DNA of 64,000 nucleotides from Pseudomonas fluorescens (GCF_001307275.1 NZ_CP012831.1:5262501-5326500), one strand, 5' to 3'; positions 36,178 to 45,717 are shown, counted from the first letter of the stretch. Program-made: numbers and translations. The notes: generated from the letters alone by a model not told the origin.

Positions 36178-37482
36178 TTATTCCTCGTCCTTGATGGTTT
36201 TGCCGACAGGCGAATTGGCGAATTTGAACAGGTAGGAGTAATCGGATTTGTAGGGGCTCTTGACCGGTGTCGCCATGGAGTGGCAATTCATGCAACTGCT
36301 GTTGGGCTGGATGTAGCTTTCCATGGTTACGTTGGCCGAGAGGGCGGGTGTCGGCTGGCCCAGTGGGTTGCTGGGGTTGTCCGGCATCAGCGGGCGCTGG
36401 GTGGTGATGAGTTGGTAGTACTTCAACACGCTGCGTTGCAGGTCCGGGTCGCTGCGGTAGCGGGCGTTCACCCCGTTGGTGATCTCGGCGATCGGGGTGA
36501 ACCGGTTCAACGGGTTCGGCGTCTGGAAGGTGGTGCCGGGTTTGGGCACGCAGACCAGGTGCGCGCCCTGGGTCTGCCAGTCGCAGGGTGACTGGTTGAG
36601 GCTGGCTGCCGGCGCGTTGGGGTTGAAGTAGGAATAGGCCGTGCCGGCTACCGGCTGGTCGACCCATACCCCGTTCACCAGCGCTTTGGGCGCAACGTTG
36701 TCGATCTGTTCGAAGGTCGACCAGATCCACTGCGGATAACCGTTCACCTTGGTGATGATGTGCAACCCCACCAGGCCCAGATAGGCCTCGGTGACGCCGG
36801 TGCGCTGGCCTTGGTCGTCGAACGTGGCGACGCGGGCGAGCATGGTCAGATAGCGGCTGGCGTTGTCATGCGTGGTAAGGATGCGCCAGCTGGATTTGAC
36901 CTCGATGACCCCGTAGGGAAAGGTGATGTTGTTGGCTTTGGACACCACATCGGCGTTATAGAACTGGTTGGCGACGATGTAGTTGTAGGAGGTCTCGTTG
37001 GCCGAGATGTCGTAGTAGGTCGGGTTGCCGGCCTGGTCGATCAGCCAGCCGCCGACGGCCTGGTCGACGGCATTCACCAGGGAGCTGTTCTTCAGCGCGG
37101 CGATGTTGATGATGCCCAGGCTCTTGGCCAGTTGCGGGGTGTTCCAGGGGCCTGGATCGGCCCCCCGTGGCAGGAAGATTTCTTCCACGGTCTTGTAGGT
37201 CTGCCAGACGGTGTAGCCAGGGTCCCCCGGTTGCTTGCTGCAGTCGGGATCCCCGCGCTGCCCTGCCTGGGCGGGCCAGTTCACGGCGATGAACAGCTGC
37301 CAGCTGTATTGATCGAACAGGTCCTGGCTGGCGGTGGCCGCCGGCGCCGTGCTGGGGGGCTGGCAATTCAGGCTGGAGGCCTGTGTCCGTGGCATGGCTT
37401 GTTCCTGGGATTGCTCCAGGGCCAGGGCCGGAAGATTGGCCAGACCCACTAGTACCAGGATGAAACGCAGTGAAATGTTCAT
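36178..37482 (-). CDS. Exported CxxCH (cytochrome c-like) protein, copy B
   Basis: 434 aa from ATG 37482 (GGAG 6 nt upstream). The signal peptide begins MNISLRFILVLVGLANLPAL. Near the C-terminus (about 398) SSCMNCHSMA gives one CxxCH heme-c site. Segments YSWQLFIAVNWP, TYKTVEEIFLP and GLHIITKVNGYPQWIWSTF are conserved in the paralogue at 41051-42193, so both belong to one uncharacterised family. It is followed 3 nt later by the VioB-N-like copy B. Periplasmic; an electron-transfer or heme-based oxidase role is inferred. Confidence 0.75.
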   Translation of the reverse strand: MNISLRFILVLVGLANLPALALEQSQEQAMPRTQASSLNCQPPSTAPAATASQDLFDQYSWQLFIAVNWPAQAGQRGDPDCSKQPGDPGYTVWQTYKTVEEIFLPRGADPGPWNTPQLAKSLGIINIAALKNSSLVNAVDQAVGGWLIDQAGNPTYYDISANETSYNYIVANQFYNADVVSKANNITFPYGVIEVKSSWRILTTHDNASRYLTMLARVATFDDQGQRTGVTEAYLGLVGLHIITKVNGYPQWIWSTFEQIDNVAPKALVNGVWVDQPVAGTAYSYFNPNAPAASLNQSPCDWQTQGAHLVCVPKPGTTFQTPNPLNRFTPIAEITNGVNARYRSDPDLQRSVLKYYQLITTQRPLMPDNPSNPLGQPTPALSANVTMESYIQPNSSCMNCHSMATPVKSPYKSDYSYLFKFANSPVGKTIKDEE

Positions 37483-37500
37483 GGCGATCTCCGTCATTGC

Positions 37501-38421
37501 TCAGGGTTTGCGCTGCATGAGCTTGTTCCACTGCGCCTTTTGCCCGTTGCTCTGGGAAGCCGGTGGCTCGAACAACTGGCAGGGCGGTGGATTCGCCGGG
37601 CACATCGCGGCCACCTGCGCCCAGGTCTGGGCCGGGTCCGGTCTGGCGATGCGGAAGTTGGTGTAGTTCTGGCTGACGATGGGGGCATTGGCGACGCTGG
37701 TGTCACCGGAGAAAAAGAACGATTGGGGCTGCCGGTAGGGCGGCTGCCCCGACATCTTTTTGTAGAAGGCATAGCCGAACAGGATCGGCCCCTGCGGTGA
37801 TTGAAGGTCCAGCGCGTAGGCCTGCACGCTGGCGTCGAGGTTTTGGCTGCGCTCGGCGCTGTAGGGCAGGTGCTGGATGAAGTCTTGGCGCGGTGGATGA
37901 TTCATCGGCGAGAACATGCAGCAGGCCGGCATGTCCTTGGGGCGATCCTGCGGATAAGTCAGGAAGTACGCCTTGTTGCCCAGGGACACGAAGGAGCAGG
38001 TGTAATTGTTGTTCTTGATCGGGAAGATCGGCAGGCAGTACTTCTCATAGTGCTCCATCATCGCACCGAAGCCGTCGCCATCGGCCGGGATATAGGCCGT
38101 GTCGTAGTAGCTGGTGCCTCGGGAGACGGTGTAGTCCGCCGGGGTCAGGGTGGAGGGCGGATTGCTGTAGGGCGGCGGGTTTTTTTCGTAGTTGTGCATC
38201 ACCCGGTACATGGTCCAATCGCTGATCCAGAACGCCGGGAAGAACGGATCGGAAGGGTCGCCCGGGGCGCGTTTGGCGATGCAGTTGCCGTTCTGTTCGT
38301 TGCACCCCTCGGTGTTGTGCACGCCCATGGTGAAGTAGACGGCACCGCTGTCCTCGGCGAACAGCGGTGGGCTGAACAGCAGGATCAACAGCAACAGCCG
38401 GTTCAAGATACTGGTTTTCAT
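37501..38421 (-). CDS. Exported protein of unknown function
   Basis: 306 aa with a signal peptide (ILNRLLLLILLFSPPLFAED). The mature part has about eight Cys and many aromatic residues, with blocks such as YFTMGVHNTEGCNEQNGNC, ACCMFSPMNHPPRQDF and ILFGYAFYKKMSGQPPY. AGGAA precedes ATG 38421. It starts the second module (exported orphan, CxxCH protein, VioB-N-like protein) and is separated from the first module by a REP cluster. No family recognised. Confidence 0.7.
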   Translation of the reverse strand: MKTSILNRLLLLILLFSPPLFAEDSGAVYFTMGVHNTEGCNEQNGNCIAKRAPGDPSDPFFPAFWISDWTMYRVMHNYEKNPPPYSNPPSTLTPADYTVSRGTSYYDTAYIPADGDGFGAMMEHYEKYCLPIFPIKNNNYTCSFVSLGNKAYFLTYPQDRPKDMPACCMFSPMNHPPRQDFIQHLPYSAERSQNLDASVQAYALDLQSPQGPILFGYAFYKKMSGQPPYRQPQSFFFSGDTSVANAPIVSQNYTNFRIARPDPAQTWAQVAAMCPANPPPCQLFEPPASQSNGQKAQWNKLMQRKP

Positions 38422-38461
38422 AGGTCATTCCTTTGAAAAGTACCGGGTGACACTGTGTGCG

Positions 38462-38632
38462 AGCCTGTGGGAGCAAAGCTTGTGTGGGAGCTGAGCTTGC
38501 TCGCGATGAACGATAACGCGGTCATTCGAAAGACCGAGGTGCCTTCATCGCGAGCAAGCTCAGCTCCCACACAAGCTCGGCTCCCACAAAAGCTCAGCTC
38601 CTACACAAGCTCGCTCCCACAGTGGTTTATCT
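38462..38632. repeat. REP cluster between the two paralogous modules
   Basis: Several REP arms: GTGGGAGCAAAGCTTG (38466), GTGGGAGCTGAGCTTGCTCGCG (about 38484), and the complementary GCGAGCAAGCTCAGCTCCCAC (about 38550) followed by repeated AGCTC(G/A)(G/C)CTCC units to 38622. It sits in the 234-bp gap between the VioB-N-like copy A stop and the exported orphan gene. Confidence 0.8.
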
Positions 38633-38655
38633 TTCCTGGGTGAACAGCGTTACGG

Positions 38656-41040
38656 TCAGAGGTTGTCGTAGTCGCTCATCTTGAGTTGTTGTGGCGGATA
38701 GTTGCGCTTCACCAGCTTCTTGGCCCACAGCTCCAATACCGCGCGGCGGCTCTGGGACATGTCACGGGTGATGGGCATCGAGAGCGTGCTTTCTTCCTGG
38801 TAGGGCTTGCTGATCAGCACAATCAGCTGGTCGATGGCGCCTTCGACGCGTGCCTGGGAGTTGAGCGGCATGTACTTGTTCATGATGGGGTACAGGTAAT
38901 AGAAGGTCTGCAGGATGCGTGGGTAGAGGAAGCCCTCCCACAGCTGCGTGGCGGCGTTCTGATCCTTGTAGACGGTGTTCCAGTAGTTGATGAAGTCCTG
39001 TTGCAGTTGCACGTCCAAGGGCAGGACGCGGAGCGGGGCGAGGAAGTCGATGTAGGCTTGGGGAACGGGGAAACTGAAGGGGATGACCGGATCGCTGTCG
39101 CCGTCCTTGACGAAAAAACGCAAGGTCGGGAAGCCCGGGGCCACGGCCCTGAAGCTCACCTGGGCGATGCCGTTGGCGTCGGTGGTCGTGGTGACATAAG
39201 AGTAATCCACCGGCGTGGCGTGGACGTCGTCGTGCAGGGTTCCGGTGGCGTAGAGGCCAGCGTCGAATGCCAGGCAAGGGTGCAAGTCGATCGTGACCGG
39301 TTTGCCCTCGCCCTGCAGGAATTGCTGATAACCGATCGGGTCTCCAATGTCCTCATCCGTATTGCGCAGCGCGGTCAGTCGGCGGCCGCTGCCTTCGGCC
39401 AGATAGTTTTGTACGGGCGGCGCGTTATTGAAGTTCGGTAGATTGGCCTTGTTCAGTTCGGGGTGGTTCGGGTGGTCGAAGAACAGCGTGAAATTGGCCG
39501 CGTTGCTGGAGGCCAGATAGTAGTCGCTGGTGGTCACCATGTAGGGGTTGCCATATTCCGCCACCCATAGCGTGGTATTGGCGGCCGGCTGACCATTTTT
39601 CTGCACCATGATGGTCAGTGTCTTATGGTCGCCCACGTCGATGAAACTGCCGCTCTCCACCACTTCGGCGGTCCAGGTTTGCTGGGTGGCGGCGATCACG
39701 GGGGTTGGGGCGGCCGTGGCCTTCAGTCGCAGCTCCAATGGATTATCTGCCTGTAGCTTCGTCAGGGCCTCGTCGCTGAGCGTGAAGTCCTGCAGGCCGG
39801 AGCGTTTGTCGAAGGCTGCCTGGTCATACCGGTCGAAACCGAAGTCCACTACCGACGTGAATTGATCACCCTCGCGTACACCCAGTTGGTAGTCGCCGGC
39901 CTGGAATTTTTCGGCGGTCAGGATGGGGGCATTGGGCTCTACCGGATAGAACGGGAACGTGTTGGCCAGATCCAGCGACAGGGTGTTGCCGGTAATCTGC
40001 ACCGAAGTCACGCCCAGTGTGGCGTTTTGGGGAGTTCCACTGGGTTGAACAACAGATACGGCCTGCGCGGGCACCAGGCGCAGGCCGGCGGGCGCGGTCG
40101 GGTATTCGTCGGCGAACCAGAGGCCCAGGGTCGCGGCGGTGCGGCTGTAGGCGGGATTGAAGAAAATACCGGAAACGTTGTCCAGGCCCTTCTGATACAT
40201 CGCTTGCAGACGAGCCGTATCCGAGGGGGCATTGGAACGGGTGTTGACGTACGGGAAGTCGTTGAAAACACCGTTCCTGTCGTAGCAGGTCAGGTAGGTG
40301 GAGAACCTGAACATCAGGCCCTTTGCCCCTTGCAGCTTCATCTGCTGCTGCAGGTTACTCAGCAGCGCCGAATCGCCGATGACCCATTCCAGGTTCTCCT
40401 GGGGAAAGCAGGTCTGCCAGGTGGTGGTGACATACACCAGGCCACCGAAGGCGCCCCAATTGAAATTGAGGAAGCGATCCATCATCCGATACTGGCGATT
40501 GAGGGTCAGGCCACACGTGGCATCCCCCAGCATCAGCTTGTCGAAATACAACGCGGTGAAGGTGTTCTGCCACGGGCTGACGTCCACGAAGCGCGCGGCA
40601 GTCGGAGCGTTGCTGCCAAAGGGATTGCCGAGCAATTGGTAGTCCCTGCCAACCAGCGCATCTTCGGTGATGTAGGTGTCGGCCTGCAGCTCGCCGCCAA
40701 TGATCGTTGAGCGAGTCCCTTTGTAGCTCACCGTGCCGCAGGCATTGTCACCAAACAGATCCCATTCGGCGGGCATGTATGGGTAGGTTTTCGGGTTGGC
40801 ATTGGTCGGTACCTGCAGCATATAGAGCGGCAGCTCATTCTTTGCCAGGGGCTTGATGGCCCAGGGCATCAGCTGGGTGGGGGCGTTCGTGGCGTTGATG
40901 CCGAAGTGGCTCATGAACGGCCAGTTGATGTCCGCGTTGACCGCGTCATACAGCGGATATACATCGTTATTGTTGGCCGTCGGTGGGTTCCAGAACATAT
41001 GGCCGTTGAGGTAGATACGGGGGAAATTCAATACGCTCAT
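38656..41040 (-). CDS. Large protein resembling the N-terminal half of VioB/RebD (copy A)
   Basis: 794 aa, no signal peptide. It begins MSVLNFPRIYLNGHMFWNPP followed by TANNN, very close to the VioB start (DFPRI....NAPTANRD as remembered). It ends with YYLYPIMNKYMPLN and LSMPITRDMSQSRRAVLELW, the same closing motif as copy B. A middle insertion (about 430-640) includes beta-sandwich segments not seen in copy B. The ferritin-like half that gives VioB/RebD dimerising activity is absent. AGGAG lies 6 nt upstream of ATG 41040. It is paired with a CxxCH protein 10 nt upstream. The two together are probably a functional unit. Confidence 0.75.
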   Translation of the reverse strand: MSVLNFPRIYLNGHMFWNPPTANNNDVYPLYDAVNADINWPFMSHFGINATNAPTQLMPWAIKPLAKNELPLYMLQVPTNANPKTYPYMPAEWDLFGDNACGTVSYKGTRSTIIGGELQADTYITEDALVGRDYQLLGNPFGSNAPTAARFVDVSPWQNTFTALYFDKLMLGDATCGLTLNRQYRMMDRFLNFNWGAFGGLVYVTTTWQTCFPQENLEWVIGDSALLSNLQQQMKLQGAKGLMFRFSTYLTCYDRNGVFNDFPYVNTRSNAPSDTARLQAMYQKGLDNVSGIFFNPAYSRTAATLGLWFADEYPTAPAGLRLVPAQAVSVVQPSGTPQNATLGVTSVQITGNTLSLDLANTFPFYPVEPNAPILTAEKFQAGDYQLGVREGDQFTSVVDFGFDRYDQAAFDKRSGLQDFTLSDEALTKLQADNPLELRLKATAAPTPVIAATQQTWTAEVVESGSFIDVGDHKTLTIMVQKNGQPAANTTLWVAEYGNPYMVTTSDYYLASSNAANFTLFFDHPNHPELNKANLPNFNNAPPVQNYLAEGSGRRLTALRNTDEDIGDPIGYQQFLQGEGKPVTIDLHPCLAFDAGLYATGTLHDDVHATPVDYSYVTTTTDANGIAQVSFRAVAPGFPTLRFFVKDGDSDPVIPFSFPVPQAYIDFLAPLRVLPLDVQLQQDFINYWNTVYKDQNAATQLWEGFLYPRILQTFYYLYPIMNKYMPLNSQARVEGAIDQLIVLISKPYQEESTLSMPITRDMSQSRRAVLELWAKKLVKRNYPPQQLKMSDYDNL

Positions 41041-41050
41041 GTCATGCTCC

Positions 41051-42193
41051 TTAGCGTTGCCACTGGGCGCGTTTCAGCGACCAGACAAAGTCCAGTTTTT
41101 TGTAGCCATCGAATGCCGAGGGCGGCAGCGGAGTGGTGGGATAGACGATGCCGCCCCCCTGGTTCAGAGCGAAATTGAAGTAGCCGTTGTCGTTCGAGTA
41201 GGCGGCGGTGCCGTGGCAGGCCAGGCAGGACGAGGTGTTCTGGAACGCCGATTCCAGTTGTGAATTGGCCAGTACCTGGGTGATGGGTTGGAACTCGACC
41301 CCGATCAACTCGTACTTCGACAGGCTCCGATTATTGGCCTGGAAGCTGGCATTGACCGGCTTGGCAGCCGCAGTCGGCCCGGTGGTGTTGGTCATCGGCG
41401 CCGGCGTCGGGGCATTGGTTACGGTGTACTTGCTGTTGTTGATGTTTTCGAAGGTGGTCCAGACCCAGTCAGCGTTCAGTTTGTTGACGACATGCAGGCC
41501 GCTCAATGCCACATAGCCGACCTGATAGGTACCATCGTCCTGCTGGTAGTAGGCCTGGGCAATGTAGTAGCCGTCGTTCACCAGGGTTTGTCGGTAGGTC
41601 GTGTCCGTGCCGATCCACAGCCACGCGGCTTTCAACTCCCAGGCGGTGGGGGGGAAGTCCAGGTCGTTGGCCAGGGCGGCCTGACCGTTCACGTTGTAGA
41701 CCTGCTTCTTCACGATGTAATCGAACGTGTCCTTGCCCATCAGTAACTGAAAGCGTACGGGCTGGCCTTGTTGGGCATCGGGCACGGCACCCCCCATTTG
41801 CAGGATCAGGCCATCGACCTGTTGGGTGGCATTGATGTTATGGAAGGATCGGGACAGGTCCATGCCCTGTGCCTTGGCTTGCGTCACCACGGCGGCCGGG
41901 AGCGGCGCTGAGCTGTCATAGGTGCCCGGTGGTGCGCCGTTGGGCAGGTAGACCTGGTCCGAAGGCTTCATCGTCTCCCACACGAGATTGCTGCTTTGCG
42001 CGGTGCTGGGTTGGTTCAAACAGACGAACCAGTTCCAGGCCATGGTCTCGGGACTCTGGGCAAACGCGGTCCGGGTCTTGTTGATGTCTGCTCCAAACTG
42101 CAGGAAGTTGCTGCAATCGAAGTTGTTGGTGTCCTGTGCCTGGGCCAAACCGGCCAGGGCACTGAGAACGGTTATGGAAATGGCTCGCCGCAT
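41051..42193 (-). CDS. Exported CxxCH (cytochrome c-like) protein, copy A
   Basis: 380 aa. The signal peptide is ISITVLSALAGLAQAQ. The motif SSCLACHGTA (about 327) is a single heme-c site. MAWNWFVCLNQP, MKPSDQVYLPNG and GLHVVNKLNADWVWTTFENI correspond to segments of copy B at 36178-37482. AGGAG precedes ATG 42193. The start overlaps the eboF gene by 22 nt, so it is part of the ebo operon rather than an independent unit. Confidence 0.75.
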   Translation of the reverse strand: MRRAISITVLSALAGLAQAQDTNNFDCSNFLQFGADINKTRTAFAQSPETMAWNWFVCLNQPSTAQSSNLVWETMKPSDQVYLPNGAPPGTYDSSAPLPAAVVTQAKAQGMDLSRSFHNINATQQVDGLILQMGGAVPDAQQGQPVRFQLLMGKDTFDYIVKKQVYNVNGQAALANDLDFPPTAWELKAAWLWIGTDTTYRQTLVNDGYYIAQAYYQQDDGTYQVGYVALSGLHVVNKLNADWVWTTFENINNSKYTVTNAPTPAPMTNTTGPTAAAKPVNASFQANNRSLSKYELIGVEFQPITQVLANSQLESAFQNTSSCLACHGTAAYSNDNGYFNFALNQGGGIVYPTTPLPPSAFDGYKKLDFVWSLKRAQWQR

Positions 42194-43617
42194 GGAAGCT
42201 CCTTGGCATTCGCCGTATCGGCATGAGGGCGCCCCCGGAAGTGTTCCAGGAGCAGTTGCTTCACCGCCGTGGCCGCAAGGTGCTGCGGCAACGACAGATC
42301 ACAATTGGTGATGAGCAGCGGGCCGGTCTTTTCGCTCGCGGGCAGCCGTCCGTGACTGCCGCGGACCAGGCGGGTGTCCAGCGGAATCAGGTCCATGTAG
42401 TAGCGAAAGCCGAGTTTTTTCTGAAGCAGGCGGCGCGCCACTTTCAATTTCGGGAAGCGAATGGCTGGGTCGATGAACAGCTCGAGCGGGTCGTAGCCTG
42501 GCTTGCGATGGATGTCCACGGTGCGGGCAAAGTCGGGGGCCTTGCGGTCGTCGAACCAGTAGTAGTAATCGAACCAGCAACCGGCGGCGGCCACGGCCAC
42601 CAGTTCGCCGCTGCGCGGATGATCCAGGTGCCAGGCCCGTTGTTCGGTTTTATCCAGCACCTGCTCGATGCCGGCCTGGCGCTGCAACAGCGCCTTGACG
42701 CGAGGGATGTCGCGCGCCTGCTTCACGTAGATGTGCGCGACCTGATGGTCGGCCACGGCAAACGCCGCACTGGCACCGGGATCGAGCAACTCCCAGGCCA
42801 GCGATTGGCGGACCTGCAACAAGCCTTCGGCGCGTAGCAACCGGTTGATGGAAACGGATTGGGTGACGGCTTCGATCCCGTATTCGGACAGCAGCATCAC
42901 CGCCGCGCCCTGTGCTTGGGCAAAGTCCAGCAGACGCCCGACTTCGCTGTCGATGGCGCGCACCTCGTCGGCAATCGACGGATGATCGGGGCCCAGGCGT
43001 TGCAGGCTGTAGTCGAGATGGGGCAGGTAGATCAACTGCAGGTCGGGGCGGTCGAGCTGGAATTCGGCGATGGCGCAATCGACGATCCAGCGGCTCGAGG
43101 CGATGCCGGCTGCCGGGCCCCAGAAACTTGGAAAGGGGAATTCGCCGATCTGCTGTTCGATATGCTCGTGCAACGAGGCCGGCGTCGAATACAGGCCGAA
43201 CATCTTGCGGCCATCGGCCGGGTAATGCGGCCGTGGGGTAATGGCGGCGTCCACGTCGGCATACATGTTGTACCACCAGAACAACTGGCTGCAGCGAAAC
43301 CCGGGGTACTGGCGCTTGAGTGTCTGCCAGACTTTTTCCCCCTGGATCAGTGCGTTGGGCTGCAGCCAGAAACGCACTTCGGCCTGATCGCGAAAATACC
43401 AGCCGTTGCCGACGATGCCGTGCTCCGACGGTGGCTGGCCCGTGAGGATCGAGGCTTGCACCGTGGAGGTGACCGCCGGGAACACCGGTTGCAGCGTGGC
43501 CATCCTGGCCGTTTTCAACAGGGCATTGATGCAGGGCGTCGCGGCCCCCAGCAGTGCGGGTGTCAGGCCGACCACGTTGATCAGCAGCAACGGCTGGCGC
43601 GCAGGCTCAGAGGACAT
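42172..43617 (-). CDS. eboF: EboF-like alkaline phosphatase/nucleotide pyrophosphatase family protein
   Basis: 481 aa. LLINVVGLTPALLG and FPAVTSTVQASILTGQPPSEHGI carry the metal site and nucleophile Thr of type I phosphodiesterases/pyrophosphatases. Later motifs YLPHLDYSLQRLGPDH and MLLSEYGIE complete the metal site. In ebo clusters this gene is called eboF. It overlaps the eboE gene by 11 nt. It probably hydrolyses a phosphorylated or nucleotide-linked intermediate. Confidence 0.82.
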   Translation of the reverse strand: MSSEPARQPLLLINVVGLTPALLGAATPCINALLKTARMATLQPVFPAVTSTVQASILTGQPPSEHGIVGNGWYFRDQAEVRFWLQPNALIQGEKVWQTLKRQYPGFRCSQLFWWYNMYADVDAAITPRPHYPADGRKMFGLYSTPASLHEHIEQQIGEFPFPSFWGPAAGIASSRWIVDCAIAEFQLDRPDLQLIYLPHLDYSLQRLGPDHPSIADEVRAIDSEVGRLLDFAQAQGAAVMLLSEYGIEAVTQSVSINRLLRAEGLLQVRQSLAWELLDPGASAAFAVADHQVAHIYVKQARDIPRVKALLQRQAGIEQVLDKTEQRAWHLDHPRSGELVAVAAAGCWFDYYYWFDDRKAPDFARTVDIHRKPGYDPLELFIDPAIRFPKLKVARRLLQKKLGFRYYMDLIPLDTRLVRGSHGRLPASEKTGPLLITNCDLSLPQHLAATAVKQLLLEHFRGRPHADTANAKELPCGEPFP

Positions 43618-44836
43618 CGGCGCAGGCCTTCAGCGCTTGGGTTTGCAGCAACTGGCGCTGCTGCAACTGGTCTTCGACCCAGTGCAACTCCGCCGCGATG
43701 CCCTGGAGTTGGGCGTGCTCGGTGGTGGGTCGCAACTGGCTGGGCAGGACGCCCCAGCTGTAGGTTTCCACTTCCAGTACCGGGCGAAAATCCCCATGGT
43801 CGGCGAGAAAATCGAAGGTCTGCGCCAGGGCGACCTGGCTGCCGCTGAGTTCGGGCAACAGCAGGTGTTCGCTGAACAACGGAATGTGGAAGTGAATCCT
43901 CAGCTCGGGAGGGGCGCGGCCGTCCTGCTCACACTCGTACAGGGCCGCGGGAAGGTCGGCCCAGGCCGATAACCGCTCCTGTCCAGCGCGGGCTTTGACT
44001 TGATGCAGGTAGGTGGGTTCGGCAAAACCGGCCAATGTCCTGAGCACCTGTTCGCGCCGCTGCGCATCCTCAGGCAGGTGGCAAATCAGCGCATTGGATA
44101 GCTGGATCTTGCCGATGGGGACCCGGGCCCGACGCAATCGGTCCAGTGACTGATAGCAGTCTTCGAACATCACGGCCTGGTGGCAGACGTCAAAACACAG
44201 CGCCAGGTGTTCATGGTGTGGGTCCGTGGCTTGCCAGTGACGAAAGAAGGCGATGGCCTGGTCGGTGTTTTCCAGCACGCAATCGGGCTCCATTTCCAGG
44301 CAGATCACGATCTTCTTGCCTGTCTCTCGTTGCAACCGGGCCAGCGCGGCGGTGAGCTCGCGCAGTTGCTGCTCGGCACGTTGCTGCAACGTCGGGCTCC
44401 AGTGGGCGGCATAGCCCAGCGGGAGGCTGGAGATCACCCCCTGGGCACAGTCCGCTGGCAGGGCCTGGGCGAGAAATCGAGCCAGGTCCAGGCTGTACGC
44501 CAGCCGCTGCGGATCGGCCCAACTGGGCAGGTAGACGTCGGCTTTCACCGCGCCCTGGTGAAATTGGCCGTAGGGAAACCCGTTGAGAGAGGTCAGGCGT
44601 AGCCCGCTGCGTTGCAGCAGGTCGAGGAAATCCGCACGGGCGGACGCCTGTTGGAGCTCGGCGGCGGCGACGGCGCTGATCCACAATCCACTGTCTTGGG
44701 TGTCGAGCCCGCGCAGTGTACGTACGGTCTGGAAATGCCGTTCGATGGAAGCGCGCAGCCCGCCCAGGTCATGGGTCGGGTGCACGTTGCTGCAATAGCC
44801 GATCTGCGTGGCCGTCCAACCCGTGCGGGCACTCAT
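43607..44836 (-). CDS. eboE: EboE-like metabolite traffic protein (TIM barrel, sugar isomerase-like)
   Basis: 409 aa from ATG 44836, which overlaps the eboB stop (ATGA). The start (IGYCSNVHPTHDLGGLRASI) and the blocks SLNGFPYGQFHQGAVK, VICLEMEPDCVLENTDQAI and LALCFDVCHQAVMFED are typical of the EboE family, related to xylose isomerase-like TIM barrels. The family name comes from its link to metabolite traffic; no reaction is established. Confidence 0.85.
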   Translation of the reverse strand: MSARTGWTATQIGYCSNVHPTHDLGGLRASIERHFQTVRTLRGLDTQDSGLWISAVAAAELQQASARADFLDLLQRSGLRLTSLNGFPYGQFHQGAVKADVYLPSWADPQRLAYSLDLARFLAQALPADCAQGVISSLPLGYAAHWSPTLQQRAEQQLRELTAALARLQRETGKKIVICLEMEPDCVLENTDQAIAFFRHWQATDPHHEHLALCFDVCHQAVMFEDCYQSLDRLRRARVPIGKIQLSNALICHLPEDAQRREQVLRTLAGFAEPTYLHQVKARAGQERLSAWADLPAALYECEQDGRAPPELRIHFHIPLFSEHLLLPELSGSQVALAQTFDFLADHGDFRPVLEVETYSWGVLPSQLRPTTEHAQLQGIAAELHWVEDQLQQRQLLQTQALKACADVL

Positions 44837-45717
44837 TTGATCACCGGCTCCTGGCCCCGCAGGGCAGAGTTGTCCTGCCACTGTCGCCGCTGATCGATGG
44901 GCAGGGGCGTGCTGACCAGGGTTTTGTCCAGCTGGCCGCTCTGGGCAAAAAAGTCCACCGGGTTGTGGAACAGCACCTGTTCGACCTGGGCTTCACTGAA
45001 GCCGGCGGCCAGCATCGCCTGGCCGGTCTTGGGCACTTTGAGCGGGTCGCTGATGCCCCAGTCGGCGGCGCTGTTGACCACCATTTTTTCCGTGCCGTAC
45101 TGCTGCAGCAGCGCGACCATGCGTTGTTCCGACATCTTGGTGTTGGGGTAGATGGAATGGCCGCGCCAGCAATCGCTGTCCAGCACCAGGGGCAGGGTCA
45201 GTTCGTTGAGGTGGTCGATGATCACCAGGTGTTCGGCAATGCCGACCTCGCGAATGACCGCGAGTGTGCGCTTGGTGCCACCGATCTTGTCGCGGTGCGG
45301 GGTGTGCACCAGCACCGGCAGGTTGAATTGTTTGGCCAGCTCCAATTGGGCGGCGAGAAAGCGATCCTCCTCCGGGGTGATGTCGTCGTAGCCGATTTCA
45401 CCCACCGCCACCACGCCATCTTTCACCAGGTAGCGCGGCAGGATCTCCAGCACTTCATTGGCCACCGACAAGTCGTTGGCCTCCTTGGGGTTCAGGCCGA
45501 TGGTGCAGAAGTGATGGATGCCGAACATGCTGGCGCGAAAACGCTCCCAGCCCAACAGCGTGTCGAAGTAGTCGATGAAGCTGCCGACGCTGGTCCTGGC
45601 CTGACCCTGCCAGAAGGCCGGTTCGATCACGCCGGTGATGCCGGCGGCCGCCATGTTCTGGTAGTCGTCGGTGGTGCGGCTGACCATATGGATATGCGGG
45701 TCGAAGTACTTGAGCAT
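44833..45717 (-). CDS. eboB: EboB-like TatD-family metallohydrolase
   Basis: 294 aa. Metal ligands of the TatD/amidohydrolase fold: FDPHIHMVSR (His pair), the Glu in AVGEIGYDD, VLVHTPHRDK, IIDHLNE and a terminal Asp in NSAADWG. It fits the EboB component of ebo clusters. It lies 38 nt after eboA and overlaps eboE by 4 nt. The substrate is unknown; cytoplasmic, no signal peptide. Confidence 0.88.
   Translation of the reverse strand: MLKYFDPHIHMVSRTTDDYQNMAAAGITGVIEPAFWQGQARTSVGSFIDYFDTLLGWERFRASMFGIHHFCTIGLNPKEANDLSVANEVLEILPRYLVKDGVVAVGEIGYDDITPEEDRFLAAQLELAKQFNLPVLVHTPHRDKIGGTKRTLAVIREVGIAEHLVIIDHLNELTLPLVLDSDCWRGHSIYPNTKMSEQRMVALLQQYGTEKMVVNSAADWGISDPLKVPKTGQAMLAAGFSEAQVEQVLFHNPVDFFAQSGQLDKTLVSTPLPIDQRRQWQDNSALRGQEPVIK

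Noticed and set aside
35335..36591. 418-codon plus-strand frame
   Set aside because: Antisense spanning the VioB-N-like and CxxCH genes; no domain.
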